Source of the DNA: an uncultured Methanomassiliicoccales archaeon
GTDB taxonomy: Archaea > Thermoplasmatota > Thermoplasmata > Methanomassiliicoccales > Methanomethylophilaceae
Length of the DNA stretch: 41,122 nt
Reading direction: 5' to 3'
Assembly: GCA_934702355.1 (NCBI GenBank)
Contig: CAKUXX010000014.1
Span: forward strand, 1 to 41,122
The notes beneath the pieces were generated by a model. That model did not search any database and had not been told where the DNA came from. It saw only the letters and a list, made by a program, of their open reading frames with translations. Each line of letters begins with the position of its first letter. The stretch's first letter is position 1. This document shows positions 1 to 8,660 of the stretch, one piece after another. Position numbers and translations under genes: made by a program.

Positions 1-60
1 GTCGAGAAGAAGCGCAAGGGAAGGCCTCCGGGCAGCAAGAATAGGCCTAAAGTGCAATGA
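1..60 (+). CDS. C-terminal tail of an AT-hook-like protein (partial)
   Basis: The first 60 bases read as one open frame ending in TGA: 19 residues, very basic, with the core GRPPGSKNRPK. This matches the AT-hook pattern (a GRP core flanked by Lys/Arg) that binds the minor groove of AT-rich DNA. Only the tail is inside the window, so the parent protein cannot be named; AT-hook tails occur on small chromatin proteins, regulators and some transposases. It lies 46 bases before the AlbA_2 regulator on the same strand. Confidence 0.5.
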   Translation, partial: VEKKRKGRPPGSKNRPKVQ

Positions 61-106
61 ATTCGGAAAACGTTAATTCAAATCCCTACAACAAAGAAAT
101 CGCATC

Positions 107-1471
107 ATGTACAATCTCGAAGAACTCATCTCCAGAGGTGAAGGCATGTGCGTGGAATTCAAAAGTTCACTTCCACTAGAATCCCTGAAATGGCTGAAGA
201 CCGTAATCGCTTTCGCAAACGGATCGGGAGGTGTCCTTGTGATAGGTGTGAATGACAAAGGAACGGTGATCGGTATGCCCGAAGAATCTGCATTCAGAAT
301 CGCAGATTCCATGGTCAGCGCCGTATGCGACAGTTGTTCCCCCGCGATTCCGCTGTCAACATCTGTACAAAATGTATGCAATAGACCTGTTGTAATCATG
401 GAGGTCTTCCCCGGTGGCAACCGCCCATATTACTACCTGGACCTCGGTGAAAAGATGAGAACCTTCATAAGAGTAGGGGCCACATCACGCATTGCTGATC
501 CCGCGATGATACACGAACTCCACCTCCAAGGCTCCAACAGAGCGTTCGATTCCATGCAGAACTTCGATACAGAAGTCACTGAAGAGCGCACGCAATCGAT
601 ATGCGAGGGTCTTTCCAGCATCAGAGGTGCGACCGTTACCGAGGATGCACTTCGCAATGCAGACATCATACGCACCGTCGGAGGATGTGATATCGCCACC
701 AACGCATATGCACTGCTAACCGAAGATTCCCCGTTCAAATTCACCGAGGTTAGATGTGCGGTGTTTGAGGGTGATTATGAAGTCGACTTCGCCGAGAGGG
801 CAGATTTCTCATGTCCGATCTACAAACAGATAGAGGATGCATATCAATTCGTGAAGAGGAACCTCAGGCTATCTGGGAAGGTCAAAGGACTGTATCGCGA
901 AGACAGGTGTGAGATTCCTCCGATTGCTGTAAGGGAGGCAATCGTCAACGCTGTACAGCACAGGAGCTATGTTGATTCATCCAAACCGATCTATGTCGCA
1001 CTCTATGACGACCGCCTCGAGATAACATCTCCGGGCGGGATACCCTCGTCACTGAACGTAGACCTCATATGCCAAGGACGCTCCGCGCACCGCAATCCGT
1101 CCATATCCCGCATATTCCGTGCCGCATCTATCAGCGAAGGATGGGGTAACGGCATGCGTTCCATTTTCGAATCCTGCCGGGACTACGGTCTGGAAGAGCC
1201 GCTGGTGGAGAACAGTGGGATTGATGTCAGAGTGACTCTCTTCCGTCCAAATTACATCGGGAAGGCACACTTCGATTCCCCATATGACCTCAGGATCCGC
1301 ATCATGGATATCCTGCAATCCAACCCCGGTGCCACTTTGGCAGATATAAGCGCCAAGACGGATGTACCACAGAGAACGGTCGAACGCATCATATCTGACC
1401 TCAAACGCAAAGGGGCCATCGACCGTACAGGATCGACCCGCAACGGACAATGGGTGGTCCTGAAGAGGTAA
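107..1471 (+). CDS. AlbA_2 (Schlafen AAA_4) / HATPase_c_4 transcriptional regulator
   Basis: 454 residues. The N-terminus carries an AlbA_2-type putative DNA-binding domain (residues about 5-125; EFKSS, then FANGSGGVLVIGVND). The middle to C-terminal part (about 260-380) matches the HATPase_c_4 / RecG-like domain, with REAIVNAVQHRSY, a GHKL-like N-box, and the ITSPGG turn. The last 60 residues look like a winged helix (LADISAKTDVPQRTVERIISDLKRKGAI). Proteins of this architecture are common in archaea and bacteria as predicted transcriptional regulators, often in accessory DNA; their ligand is generally unknown. Length is normal for the family and no residue is obviously lost. The ATG at 107 follows a short AT-rich gap with no clear ribosome site. 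Stop is TAA. Confidence 0.85.
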   Translation: MYNLEELISRGEGMCVEFKSSLPLESLKWLKTVIAFANGSGGVLVIGVNDKGTVIGMPEESAFRIADSMVSAVCDSCSPAIPLSTSVQNVCNRPVVIMEVFPGGNRPYYYLDLGEKMRTFIRVGATSRIADPAMIHELHLQGSNRAFDSMQNFDTEVTEERTQSICEGLSSIRGATVTEDALRNADIIRTVGGCDIATNAYALLTEDSPFKFTEVRCAVFEGDYEVDFAERADFSCPIYKQIEDAYQFVKRNLRLSGKVKGLYREDRCEIPPIAVREAIVNAVQHRSYVDSSKPIYVALYDDRLEITSPGGIPSSLNVDLICQGRSAHRNPSISRIFRAASISEGWGNGMRSIFESCRDYGLEEPLVENSGIDVRVTLFRPNYIGKAHFDSPYDLRIRIMDILQSNPGATLADISAKTDVPQRTVERIISDLKRKGAIDRTGSTRNGQWVVLKR

Positions 1472-1645
1472 AGCAAAGGTGTCCGCGAAGACATAAAGCA
1501 CTTGCCGGACCGAACTTTAGATGCGGAAGGTCAGTAAAGAACCGTTACGGGCATAAGGATGAAACAACCATCTCAACAGCATATCCAGACAATCACCCGG
1601 ACAATATGGAGTTGATTCGCAGACCCGATTCAATCAACCCTTCTG

Positions 1646-1656
1646 TTTAAATATAA
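1646..1656 (+). promoter_or_regulatory. TATA box of psmB
   Basis: TTTAAATATAA is a good archaeal TATA element. It predicts a start near 1680 and a leader of about 45 bases. The leader ends in a strong ribosome site, AAGGAG at 1711-1716, eight bases before the ATG. The 1472-1645 gap before it shows no gene or clear structure. Confidence 0.65.
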
Positions 1657-1724
1657 CTCCATCATTAGGAGAATCAGCACAGTCCGAGACAGTGCCTTTT
1701 TCAACTCATTAAGGAGATTGAGCA

Positions 1725-2360
1725 ATGACAGCCGAGGAAGCTCTTAAAACCGGTACTACGACAATCGGAATAAAACTCAAGGACGGAGTGATCCTTGCCT
1801 CAGATCAGAGGGCGACTATGGGCAATCTTATCGCCCACAGCCATGTTCAGAAGGTGTATCAGCTGTCCGACAACATCGGCATGACCATCGCAGGCGTCGT
1901 CGGAGACGCACAGCTCATGGTCCGCTACATGCAGAGCGAGATCTCCATCTACTCGATGAAAAAGGGCTCCCCCATGTCGGTCACCGCAGCGGCCACTCTC
2001 GTCGCGAGCGTCATCCGCCAGGGATTCTACCTCGGACTCATAGTCGGCGGCTACGACAAGACCGGCGGACACATCTTCAGCATCGACGGTGCCGGAGGAT
2101 ACATCGAGGACAACTACTGTTCCGTCGGATCCGGAAGCATGTTCGCACTCGGTTCCCTGGAGGCCACGTTCAAGGAGAACATGACCAAGGAAGAGGGAAT
2201 CAACGCAGCGATCACCGCCCTCAACTCCGCCAGGAGGAGGGACAACTGCACAGGCGACGGAATGCTCGTCTCCTACATTGGCCCCGACGGCTACGAATCA
2301 CTTTCACCCGACGAGATCAGGTCCAGGTGCGAGTCCCTCGGATTCGCCTTCCCGAACTGA
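1725..2360 (+). CDS. psmB: Proteasome subunit beta (archaeal 20S proteasome)
   Basis: 211 residues, the catalytic beta subunit of the archaeal 20S proteasome. The propeptide MTAEEALKTG is expected to be cut so that Thr11 becomes the N-terminal nucleophile (TTT follows). In mature numbering Asp17 (ASDQRAT) and Lys33 (HVQKV) are present, and GSGSMFA and the RDNCTGDG segment near the end match the family. Beta subunits stack as two inner heptameric rings between alpha rings and degrade unfolded proteins delivered by PAN-type ATPases. The start is supported by AAGGAG upstream. It is monocistronic or co-transcribed with the aCPSF gene 78 bases downstream. Confidence 0.97.
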   Translation: MTAEEALKTGTTTIGIKLKDGVILASDQRATMGNLIAHSHVQKVYQLSDNIGMTIAGVVGDAQLMVRYMQSEISIYSMKKGSPMSVTAAATLVASVIRQGFYLGLIVGGYDKTGGHIFSIDGAGGYIEDNYCSVGSGSMFALGSLEATFKENMTKEEGINAAITALNSARRRDNCTGDGMLVSYIGPDGYESLSPDEIRSRCESLGFAFPN

Positions 2361-2438
2361 GACGATCGGTTCAACAATCCCCTTTTCCAAACCCTTTCCT
2401 TCTGACCCCGTTCAGACCAAATTGAAGCTGGATTTCAC

Positions 2439-4343
2439 ATGAATGTCGATAGACTGTTCGAGAACCTCACCGAGGATGTCAAGAGGAACATGCCTCAGGA
2501 CATCAGGATCAAAGAGGTAAAGTTCGAGGGACCGCTCGTGGTCGTGTACACTGACGACTACGACAAGGTCTCAGCAAACGATTCCATAGCAAGGACCCTT
2601 GCACAGAGCATCCACCGCAGGGTCGACATCCGTCCGGACCCGAGCAAACTCGAGGATCCCGTGAAGGTCGAGGAGAAGATCCGCTCCATGATACCCGAAT
2701 CCGCGGACATCTTCGACATCAACTTCATCGAGGAGACCGGGGAGGCCCTCATAGAGGCGGTCAACCCCACCGAGGTCGTCGGAAAGGAGGGACAGCTGCT
2801 CGCAGACCTGAGGAAGGAGTCCGGATGGAACATCAAGGTCATCCGCGCTCCTCCGATACCGTCCAAGACCGTATCGGATGTCAGGGGGTACATGAGGGCC
2901 AACCACGACGAGCGCCAGGACATGCTCACATACGTCGCACGCAGGATCGCCAGGCCCAAGCTCGAAGGGGAGCAGTGGGTCAGGGTCACCGCTATGGGAG
3001 GTTTCAGGCAGGTCGGAAGGTCCGCATCCCTGCTCACCACCAGGGAGAGCAAGATCCTCATCGACTGCGGACTCGATCCGAGCTCCGACAGCACCCCTTA
3101 CTTCGCCATCCCGGAGATCCAGCCTCTCTCGGACATCGACGCGGTCGTCATCACACACGCACACCTGGACCACTGCGGAACGCTTCCCGCACTGTTCAAA
3201 TACGGGTACAAGGGCCCGGTGTACTGCACCCCGCCCACAAGGGACCTGATGGCCCTGCTCCAGCTGGACAACATCAAGCTCGGATTCGGGGAGAACAAGA
3301 AGACGCCCTACGAAGCCCAGCATGTCAGGCAGGAGATCCTCCACACGATCACCCTGAAGTACAACGAGACCACCGACATCGCACCCGATGTCAGGCTGAC
3401 GTTCCACAATGCGGGACACATCCTCGGATCGGCCATCGCCCACTTCCACGTCGGGGACGGATTGCACAACGTCGCTTTCTCCGGCGATACGAAATACGAG
3501 AAGACATGGCTGTTCAACCCCGCCACCAACAGGTTCCCCAGATTGGAGACATTGGTCATCGAATCAACATACGGAGGACACAACGATGTGCAGCCCTCCA
3601 GGAACGATGCCTCCGAGCAGCTCGGACAGTACCTCATGCAGGCATCCGAGCACGGCGGAAAGGTCCTGATCCCCGTCTTCGCGGTCGGAAGGTCCCAGGA
3701 GGTCATGCTCGTCATCGAGGAGCTGATGCGCACAGGCAAGATCCCCAAGATGCCCGTCTACCTGGACGGAATGATCTGGGAGGCCACTGCCATCCACACC
3801 GCATATCCCGAATACCTCAACAGCCAGCTCAGGACGCAGATCTTCCAGCAGAACGAGAACCCGTTCCTGTCCCCCGTGTTCAAGAGGGTCGAGACCGCCG
3901 ACATGAGAGAGGAGATCTGTCATTCCCCCGACCCCTGCATCGTGCTCGCCACAAGCGGTATGATGTCCGGAGGACCCGTCATGGAGTACTTCCGCGAGTG
4001 GGCCGACGACGAGAAGAACTGGCTGCTCTTCGTGGGATACCAGTCCGAGGGCAGTATCGGAAGGACCATCCAGAGGGGGAGGCCCGAGATCACGATGAAC
4101 ATGAGGGGGAGGCCGATCACTCTCAAGATCAACATGCAGAGGGAGACCGTGGACGGATTCTCCGGTCACTCCGACAGGAAGCAGCTGATGAGGTACATCT
4201 CGTCCCTCGAGCCGAAGCCCGACAAGATCATCATCGGCCACGGAGAGGACAGGAAGTGTACCGACCTCGCATCATCGATATACAAGAAGTTCGGAATCGA
4301 GACGAAGGCACCGCTCAACCTCGAGACCATAAGGCTCAAGTGA
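2439..4343 (+). CDS. Archaeal CPSF ribonuclease (KH, metallo-beta-lactamase, beta-CASP)
   Basis: 634 residues, the usual length of archaeal aCPSF1. The N-terminal 150 residues form the tandem KH-like RNA-binding region (EVVGKEGQLLADLRKESGWNIKVIR). A metallo-beta-lactamase core follows, with the zinc motif HAHLDH near residue 240, GHILGSA, and FSGDTKYE. The beta-CASP part and closing motifs follow (ATSGMMSGGP, DGFSGHSDRKQL, IIGHGEDRKC). The family is a 3'-end processing endonuclease/5'-3' exonuclease and acts as a general transcription termination factor in methanogens (family knowledge). It sits downstream of psmB on the same strand and ends at a hairpin with a T run. Confidence 0.96.
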   Translation: MNVDRLFENLTEDVKRNMPQDIRIKEVKFEGPLVVVYTDDYDKVSANDSIARTLAQSIHRRVDIRPDPSKLEDPVKVEEKIRSMIPESADIFDINFIEETGEALIEAVNPTEVVGKEGQLLADLRKESGWNIKVIRAPPIPSKTVSDVRGYMRANHDERQDMLTYVARRIARPKLEGEQWVRVTAMGGFRQVGRSASLLTTRESKILIDCGLDPSSDSTPYFAIPEIQPLSDIDAVVITHAHLDHCGTLPALFKYGYKGPVYCTPPTRDLMALLQLDNIKLGFGENKKTPYEAQHVRQEILHTITLKYNETTDIAPDVRLTFHNAGHILGSAIAHFHVGDGLHNVAFSGDTKYEKTWLFNPATNRFPRLETLVIESTYGGHNDVQPSRNDASEQLGQYLMQASEHGGKVLIPVFAVGRSQEVMLVIEELMRTGKIPKMPVYLDGMIWEATAIHTAYPEYLNSQLRTQIFQQNENPFLSPVFKRVETADMREEICHSPDPCIVLATSGMMSGGPVMEYFREWADDEKNWLLFVGYQSEGSIGRTIQRGRPEITMNMRGRPITLKINMQRETVDGFSGHSDRKQLMRYISSLEPKPDKIIIGHGEDRKCTDLASSIYKKFGIETKAPLNLETIRLK

Positions 4344-4351
4344 GCCAAACA

Positions 4352-4375
4352 GGGGCGGACAGCCCCTTTTCTTCC
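4352..4375 (+). terminator. Hairpin plus T-rich terminator after aCPSF
   Basis: GGGGC (4352-4356) pairs with GCCCC (4362-4366) across a GGACA loop and is followed by TTTT, CTTCCC and TTTTTT. It begins nine bases after the aCPSF stop, so it is well placed to end this transcript. Confidence 0.6.
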
Positions 4376-4450
4376 CTTTTTTCTGAAATTATGGTAAAAT
4401 GATGCAGGCCCGCCATATCCCGGCGGACCCGGCATCGGTCAAAGGTTTGT

Positions 4451-4470
4451 TCCGCCGGGGATCCGGCGGA
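4451..4470 (-). terminator. GC-rich hairpin after the rubrerythrin gene
   Basis: TCCGCCGG (4451-4458) and CCGGCGGA (4463-4470) form a perfect 8-bp stem around GGAT, just downstream of the rubrerythrin stop on the minus strand. There is no strong T run, so this may be an RNA-stabilising hairpin rather than a terminator. Confidence 0.45.
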
Positions 4471-4477
4471 GATCGGA

Positions 4478-5017
4478 TCACCAGTTGGTGGCCCTGACCT
4501 CGAAGAAGGACTGTGCGTGCTTGCACACGGGGCACACTGCGGGTGCCTCCTCTCCGACATGGATGTATCCGCAGTTGCGGCATTTCCACATGACGACCTT
4601 GTCCTTCTTGAAGACGATTCCGTCCTCGATGTTCTTCAGAAGCGCGAGGTATCTCTCCTCGTGGTGCTTCTCGATGTCTCCGACCATCCTGAAGAGTGCG
4701 GCGATCTCTGTGAATCCCTCCTCCTCGGCCTCTTTGGCGAAGTCGGCGTACATGGTGGTGTGCTCGTAGTTCTCACCGGATGCGGCATCCTTGAGATTCT
4801 CAACGGTCTTGGGAACCTTGTTGTCGTGAAGGGCCTTGAACCAGAGCTTTGCGTGCTCCCTCTCGTTCTCGGCGGTCTCGAGGAAGATATCGGCGATCTG
4901 CTCGTATCCTTCCTTCTTGGCCTGGGACGCGTAGTAAGTGTATTTGTTCCTGGCCATGGACTCTCCAGCGAATGCGCTCTGGAGGTTCGCCTCTGTCTTA
5001 GAACCTTTCAATTCCAT
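4478..5017 (-). CDS. Rubrerythrin
   Basis: 179 residues from the ATG at 5017. The N-terminal four-helix di-iron domain is followed by a rubredoxin-like iron site, CRNCGY and CPVCKH (two CxxC pairs), at the C-terminus. Rubrerythrin reduces hydrogen peroxide in anaerobes using electrons from rubredoxin or NAD(P)H. I chose MELKGSKTEANL as the start because it matches the family N-terminus and GAGGTAA precedes it; a longer frame extends to 5125 but reads as leader. A TATA-like AT tract lies about 5054-5067. It fits the oxygen stress defence of a strict anaerobe. Confidence 0.94.
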   Translation of the reverse strand: MELKGSKTEANLQSAFAGESMARNKYTYYASQAKKEGYEQIADIFLETAENEREHAKLWFKALHDNKVPKTVENLKDAASGENYEHTTMYADFAKEAEEEGFTEIAALFRMVGDIEKHHEERYLALLKNIEDGIVFKKDKVVMWKCRNCGYIHVGEEAPAVCPVCKHAQSFFEVRATNW

Positions 5018-5125
5018 GAGAATTACCTCTGGAAACGTCGAGTCATCAGACTCTATTAATAATTTGTTAACGTTGTTTTCATTATTAAGAAGCGATGAGG
5101 AATTACACTCCTCAAGGCATGACAA

Positions 5126-5752
5126 TCAGTGCTTCAGCCTCTTCAGAAGGCTCACCTTCGGGTTGCCGTTCCTGTCGAACTTCTCAGACATCAGCTTGTC
5201 GTAGTTCTTCCTGATCATCAGGTCGCCCGGCCTCATCTCCAGAAGGATCTCCAGCTCCTGCTTGGCCTTCGGCCAGTCCTTCAGATCGTTCAGAAGGAGA
5301 ACGGAGTAGTTCTGATGGTACTCGAACTTCCCCGGATTGGTGGCGATCGCCTTCTCGTAGTATTCGGCGGCGCGCTTGAAATCGGTCATCTGGTATCTCA
5401 GGAACCTTGCGTACTCGCTGTATATGTCCCCGGAAGGCTCCAAGGCGATGATCTTGTTGAACAACTCGTCGGATTCCTTGTTGTTCTTCTTGTTCATCGA
5501 TGTGACGGAAACCAGCGCCTTCATCGCATCGATGTTCTCGGGCTCCAAGTCCAGCACTATATCGAGCTGCATCAGACCGTAGGATTCGTCCTTCAGTCCG
5601 TGGATGATGATGTTTGCGAGGAGGATCCTGGGAGCTACGTTATGGGGATCGGTCGAAAGATAGTCCTCGAGGGTCTTCACGGCGCCCTGGGGATTCCCGC
5701 TCTCGTTCTGCCTCTTCGCCTTGCACATGGCCTCGTATGCTGGATCCGACAT
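5126..5752 (-). CDS. TPR repeat protein
   Basis: 208 residues made almost wholly of tetratricopeptide-like helical pairs, for example RAAEYYEKAIATNPGKFEYHQNYSVLLL and AKQELEILLEMRPGDL. There is no signal peptide or membrane segment, so it is a cytoplasmic protein-interaction scaffold. The partner is unknown. The ATG at 5752 lies only about 24 bases from the centre of a strong TATA box, so the mRNA is probably leaderless. It lies upstream of rubrerythrin on the same strand but the latter has its own promoter. Confidence 0.8.
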   Translation of the reverse strand: MSDPAYEAMCKAKRQNESGNPQGAVKTLEDYLSTDPHNVAPRILLANIIIHGLKDESYGLMQLDIVLDLEPENIDAMKALVSVTSMNKKNNKESDELFNKIIALEPSGDIYSEYARFLRYQMTDFKRAAEYYEKAIATNPGKFEYHQNYSVLLLNDLKDWPKAKQELEILLEMRPGDLMIRKNYDKLMSEKFDRNGNPKVSLLKRLKH

Positions 5753-5771
5753 GAGCGGGGGTACATTATCC

Positions 5772-5781
5772 CTTTATAAAG
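5772..5781. promoter_or_regulatory. Palindromic TATA box between divergent genes
   Basis: CTTTATAAAG is a self-complementary TATA element in the 82-base gap between the TPR gene (minus) and a membrane protein gene (plus). Its spacing of about 24 bases to the ATG at 5752 suits leaderless transcription of the TPR gene. It could also drive the plus-strand gene. Confidence 0.55.
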
Positions 5782-5834
5782 AATGAGCGAACGACACAAC
5801 ACCATTATGTGAGAGTTGGTGAATCGGGGCATCG

Positions 5835-6218
5835 ATGGGAGCAAAAGACGCTTTGAAATCGTTCATCGGAGGTGTGATGCTCACACTGATCCTCGTCGTC
5901 ATCGTACCGATAGTGGTGAATTCCATCATCGCAGGATACATCAAGGATATGGTCGGGGACACCACGTTCCTCATCCTGTCTTCGGACATCATCGTGAATC
6001 TTCTGATATGGGCGGTCCTGATAGGATTCATGATCCTTCTCGGAGCCGGGGGCATACTGAAAAGATACGGCATCCTCGGAATATTGGGACTGATCGCCGC
6101 ATATTGGCTTCTCGGCGATGTCACCGATGCCACCATTCCGCTGGCGACTCTTGCCATCGTCCTCGTACTGTCCAAGACCATGAGGATGAAGAAGGAGAAG
6201 AAGCGCAGCGCGGAATGA
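5835..6218 (+). CDS. Small multi-pass membrane protein, unknown
   Basis: 127 residues with about four hydrophobic segments (about 10-35, 45-70, 75-93 and 98-115), ending in a highly basic tail (MRMKKEKKRSAE) that should face the cytoplasm. I do not recognise a family. It is divergent from the TPR gene and its end nearly touches the stop of the convergent membrane protein gene (two bases apart). Confidence 0.7.
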   Translation: MGAKDALKSFIGGVMLTLILVVIVPIVVNSIIAGYIKDMVGDTTFLILSSDIIVNLLIWAVLIGFMILLGAGGILKRYGILGILGLIAAYWLLGDVTDATIPLATLAIVLVLSKTMRMKKEKKRSAE

Positions 6219-6220
6219 GC

Positions 6221-7372
6221 TCAGCTCTTCCCGTCCCTCTTCCCCATCTCCTCCGCGAACGAATCGCATATCGAATCACGGACGTTCTCATGGAAGGAAT
6301 TCGCGTAGAACGTCCCGTATATCATCGAAGTGACGAGAAGCGGAAGAAGGAACGACACATACACCTTGATGATGTCGATGACGCTGTTCCCCAGATAGAT
6401 CGACAGGATGAACATCATCATGAACGCACCCAGTGTGGCGAATGTCGAGAACAGCCTGTTCTTGGCCCCTTTCCAAAGGTAATAATCCCTCGGAGCGTCG
6501 GAGCGCACCTTCGCCCCCAGACCGCGGACGATCTGCCAGGGAAGCAGAAGCGCAGGAGTGAACATGGAGAGCATCAGCATTATGGCCAGCATGGTCCTCC
6601 AGCCGATGACGTTGATCAGCAGCGGGTTCAGGAAGATGTACGAGGAGATCATGAGTCCGAGAAGGAACAGGTACATCGATATGCTCGATGCGGTCCTGAA
6701 ATCGTATTTGTGACTGTTTCTGACCGGCTCCACGACGACCCCCTTCACATCTATTATGTCAGGGACCATGAAGAAGGACTCGGACTTCCCTCTGATGCCC
6801 TTGTCTGCATGCTCCTGCATGGTGAACAGGACCGAGGGGATGTAGCGCTTCATGTATCCGCATATGACGGACAGGACGCCCATGGATGTGAAGAACAGGA
6901 CACACAGCGTCCCAACGAAGCCCAGAGCGAACTGCATCATCGGAGAGACGGAGATGTTCAGATACGTCAGAACACCGACGATTGCGTCCGCATAGTACAC
7001 CTGACCCATCATCCTGCCGGATATCCACAGTATGCAGGTCAGCAGCGTGGTGAACGCGAGCACAGCCCAAAGACTGAACACCCCTTTCTCGGAGTAGTAA
7101 GTGCACGGAACACCGATTATGGCGAAGCCCGTCACGAAGAGAAGGCACAGGACCTCGATCAGCCTGGAGAATGTGAAAACGCCCTGGGCGAACACGAGGA
7201 ACACCCACAGGACAAGACATGTCACAACGAAATAAGGAAAGACGTTCAGAAGCTTCCTGCTGAAATCCTCCCTCTCCACTGACGGCTTCCTGCTGCTGGG
7301 GAGCCTGTCGGCGGCCTTGTCGATGATCTCGTTGAGATTCTCAAGCCTCTCAGGCATGGGCCCGCTTTCCAT
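6221..7372 (-). CDS. Polytopic membrane protein, unknown
   Basis: 383 residues with about eight or nine membrane segments in two blocks (roughly 45-165 and 225-365), separated by a hydrophilic loop of about 55 residues. A charged cytoplasmic N-terminus of about 40 residues precedes them. No transporter or enzyme motif is recognisable. It is divergent from HMG-CoA reductase across an 89-base gap. It may be a lineage-specific envelope protein; no function is assigned. Confidence 0.7.
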   Translation of the reverse strand: MESGPMPERLENLNEIIDKAADRLPSSRKPSVEREDFSRKLLNVFPYFVVTCLVLWVFLVFAQGVFTFSRLIEVLCLLFVTGFAIIGVPCTYYSEKGVFSLWAVLAFTTLLTCILWISGRMMGQVYYADAIVGVLTYLNISVSPMMQFALGFVGTLCVLFFTSMGVLSVICGYMKRYIPSVLFTMQEHADKGIRGKSESFFMVPDIIDVKGVVVEPVRNSHKYDFRTASSISMYLFLLGLMISSYIFLNPLLINVIGWRTMLAIMLMLSMFTPALLLPWQIVRGLGAKVRSDAPRDYYLWKGAKNRLFSTFATLGAFMMMFILSIYLGNSVIDIIKVYVSFLLPLLVTSMIYGTFYANSFHENVRDSICDSFAEEMGKRDGKS

Positions 7373-7461
7373 GCTTTGTGATACCTAATCCAATAGAAAA
7401 AGCAATCCCAGGATGCCTTCGGCATCGACTGTTCTTTATCTGTGTTGAATCATGGAGGTTC

Positions 7462-8616
7462 ATGGCAGAGCAGACCGGACTGAAGAACCGCGGACACAGC
7501 GCAGCGGATGTCGATGAACGCCGTACGGCCGCCGAGGAGTTCACAGGGACCAAACTGGACATGGTTTCCAGATATTCCTTCGACCCCGAGGCCGCCTCCA
7601 AGAACATCGAGAACATGATCGGTGCGACACAGATCCCCCTCGGATATGCGGGACCCGTGAAGATCGACGGGGAGAACGCCAAAGGCGAGTTCCTCGTACC
7701 GCTGGCGACAACGGAGGGCGCATTGGTCGCATCCATCTCGCGCGGTATGTCTGTCATAAGCTCGGCGGGCGGAGCCCGCGCGATGGTCTTCGCAGATGCG
7801 ATGACCCGTGCCCCCGTTCTCAGGGTAAAGGGAATAGCGCATGCCAAGGAGGTCATGGACTGGGTCGGTTCCAACCGCGACAAGATCGATGAGGCGGTGT
7901 CCGGGACCACCAGCCACGGAAAGCTCTCGAAGATCGAGATGTACCCCGACGGAATGAGCCTGTTCCTCAGGTTCTCGTTCGAGACCGGGGATGCCATGGG
8001 TATGAACATGGCCACGATAGCGTCCGAGGCCGTCTGCCGCCTCATCGAGAAGGAGACCGGCGCCGTCATGATATCCGTCTCGGGCAACATGTGCTCCGAC
8101 AAGAAGCCTGCCGCCATCAACATGATCAACGGAAGAGGGAAGACCGTGGTCGCAGAGGCCCTCATCCCCAAGGAGACGGTGGAGAAGAGACTCCACACCA
8201 CATCCGCTGCAGTTCAGGAAGTGAACTACAGGAAGAACCTCATGGGCAGCAGCCTTGCCGGCACGCTCGGAGCCAATGCCCACGCCGCAAACATGGTCGC
8301 CGCATTGTACATCGCCACCGGACAGGACCCCGCACAGGTCGTCGGGGCGAGCATGTCCGCCGTGTCCTGCGAGGATGTCGGCGGCGATCTGTACATATCT
8401 GTCAGGATGCCCGCCGTTGAGGTTGGAACTGTCGGAGGAGGCACCAGACTCCCCTGTCAGAAAGAAGCACTCAGAATGATCGGCTGCGAAGGCGACGGGA
8501 AGGCACGCAAGCTCGCCGAGATCGTTGCTGTCACCGTCCTCGCCGGCGAACTGTCCACCCTCGCCGCCCAGGCCGCGGGCCAGCTGGGAAGCGCGCATGC
8601 CGCGCTCGGCAGATGA
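7462..8616 (+). CDS. hmgA: Hydroxymethylglutaryl-CoA reductase, class I
   Basis: 384 residues. It reduces HMG-CoA to mevalonate with NADPH, the committed step to archaeal isoprenoid lipids. The class I pattern is clear: ENMIGATQIPLGYAGP, TTEGALVAS with the catalytic Glu, DAMGMNMAT for the cofactor site, SDKKPAAIN with the catalytic Lys, GQDPAQ with the Asp, and a His near the end (GSAHAALGR). I chose MAEQTGLKN at 7462, preceded by GGAGG; the open frame continues upstream but that part is not family-like. Confidence 0.95.
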   Translation: MAEQTGLKNRGHSAADVDERRTAAEEFTGTKLDMVSRYSFDPEAASKNIENMIGATQIPLGYAGPVKIDGENAKGEFLVPLATTEGALVASISRGMSVISSAGGARAMVFADAMTRAPVLRVKGIAHAKEVMDWVGSNRDKIDEAVSGTTSHGKLSKIEMYPDGMSLFLRFSFETGDAMGMNMATIASEAVCRLIEKETGAVMISVSGNMCSDKKPAAINMINGRGKTVVAEALIPKETVEKRLHTTSAAVQEVNYRKNLMGSSLAGTLGANAHAANMVAALYIATGQDPAQVVGASMSAVSCEDVGGDLYISVRMPAVEVGTVGGGTRLPCQKEALRMIGCEGDGKARKLAEIVAVTVLAGELSTLAAQAAGQLGSAHAALGR

Positions 8617-8630
8617 GCTTCGCGCGCGCA

Positions 8631-8639
8631 TATTAATAG
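8631..8639 (+). promoter_or_regulatory. TATA box of pheT
   Basis: TATTAATAG lies about 26 bases before the pheT ATG at 8661, predicting a leaderless or near-leaderless transcript. Confidence 0.5.
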
Positions 8640-8660
8640 GGCTTTCGAGATTGGGCAGGT

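Noticed and set aside
1472..1724. tRNA or small RNA in the gap before psmB
   Set aside because: No T-arm consensus or stable cloverleaf was visible; the gap holds only the psmB promoter.
2825..4402. 525-residue frame overlapping aCPSF on the same strand
   Set aside because: It is Arg/His/Pro-rich frame-shifted reading of aCPSF with no recognisable domain.
5816..7282. 488-residue plus-strand frame over the membrane protein at 6221-7372
   Set aside because: The His/Arg-rich product is an antisense shadow; the minus frame encodes coherent membrane helices.
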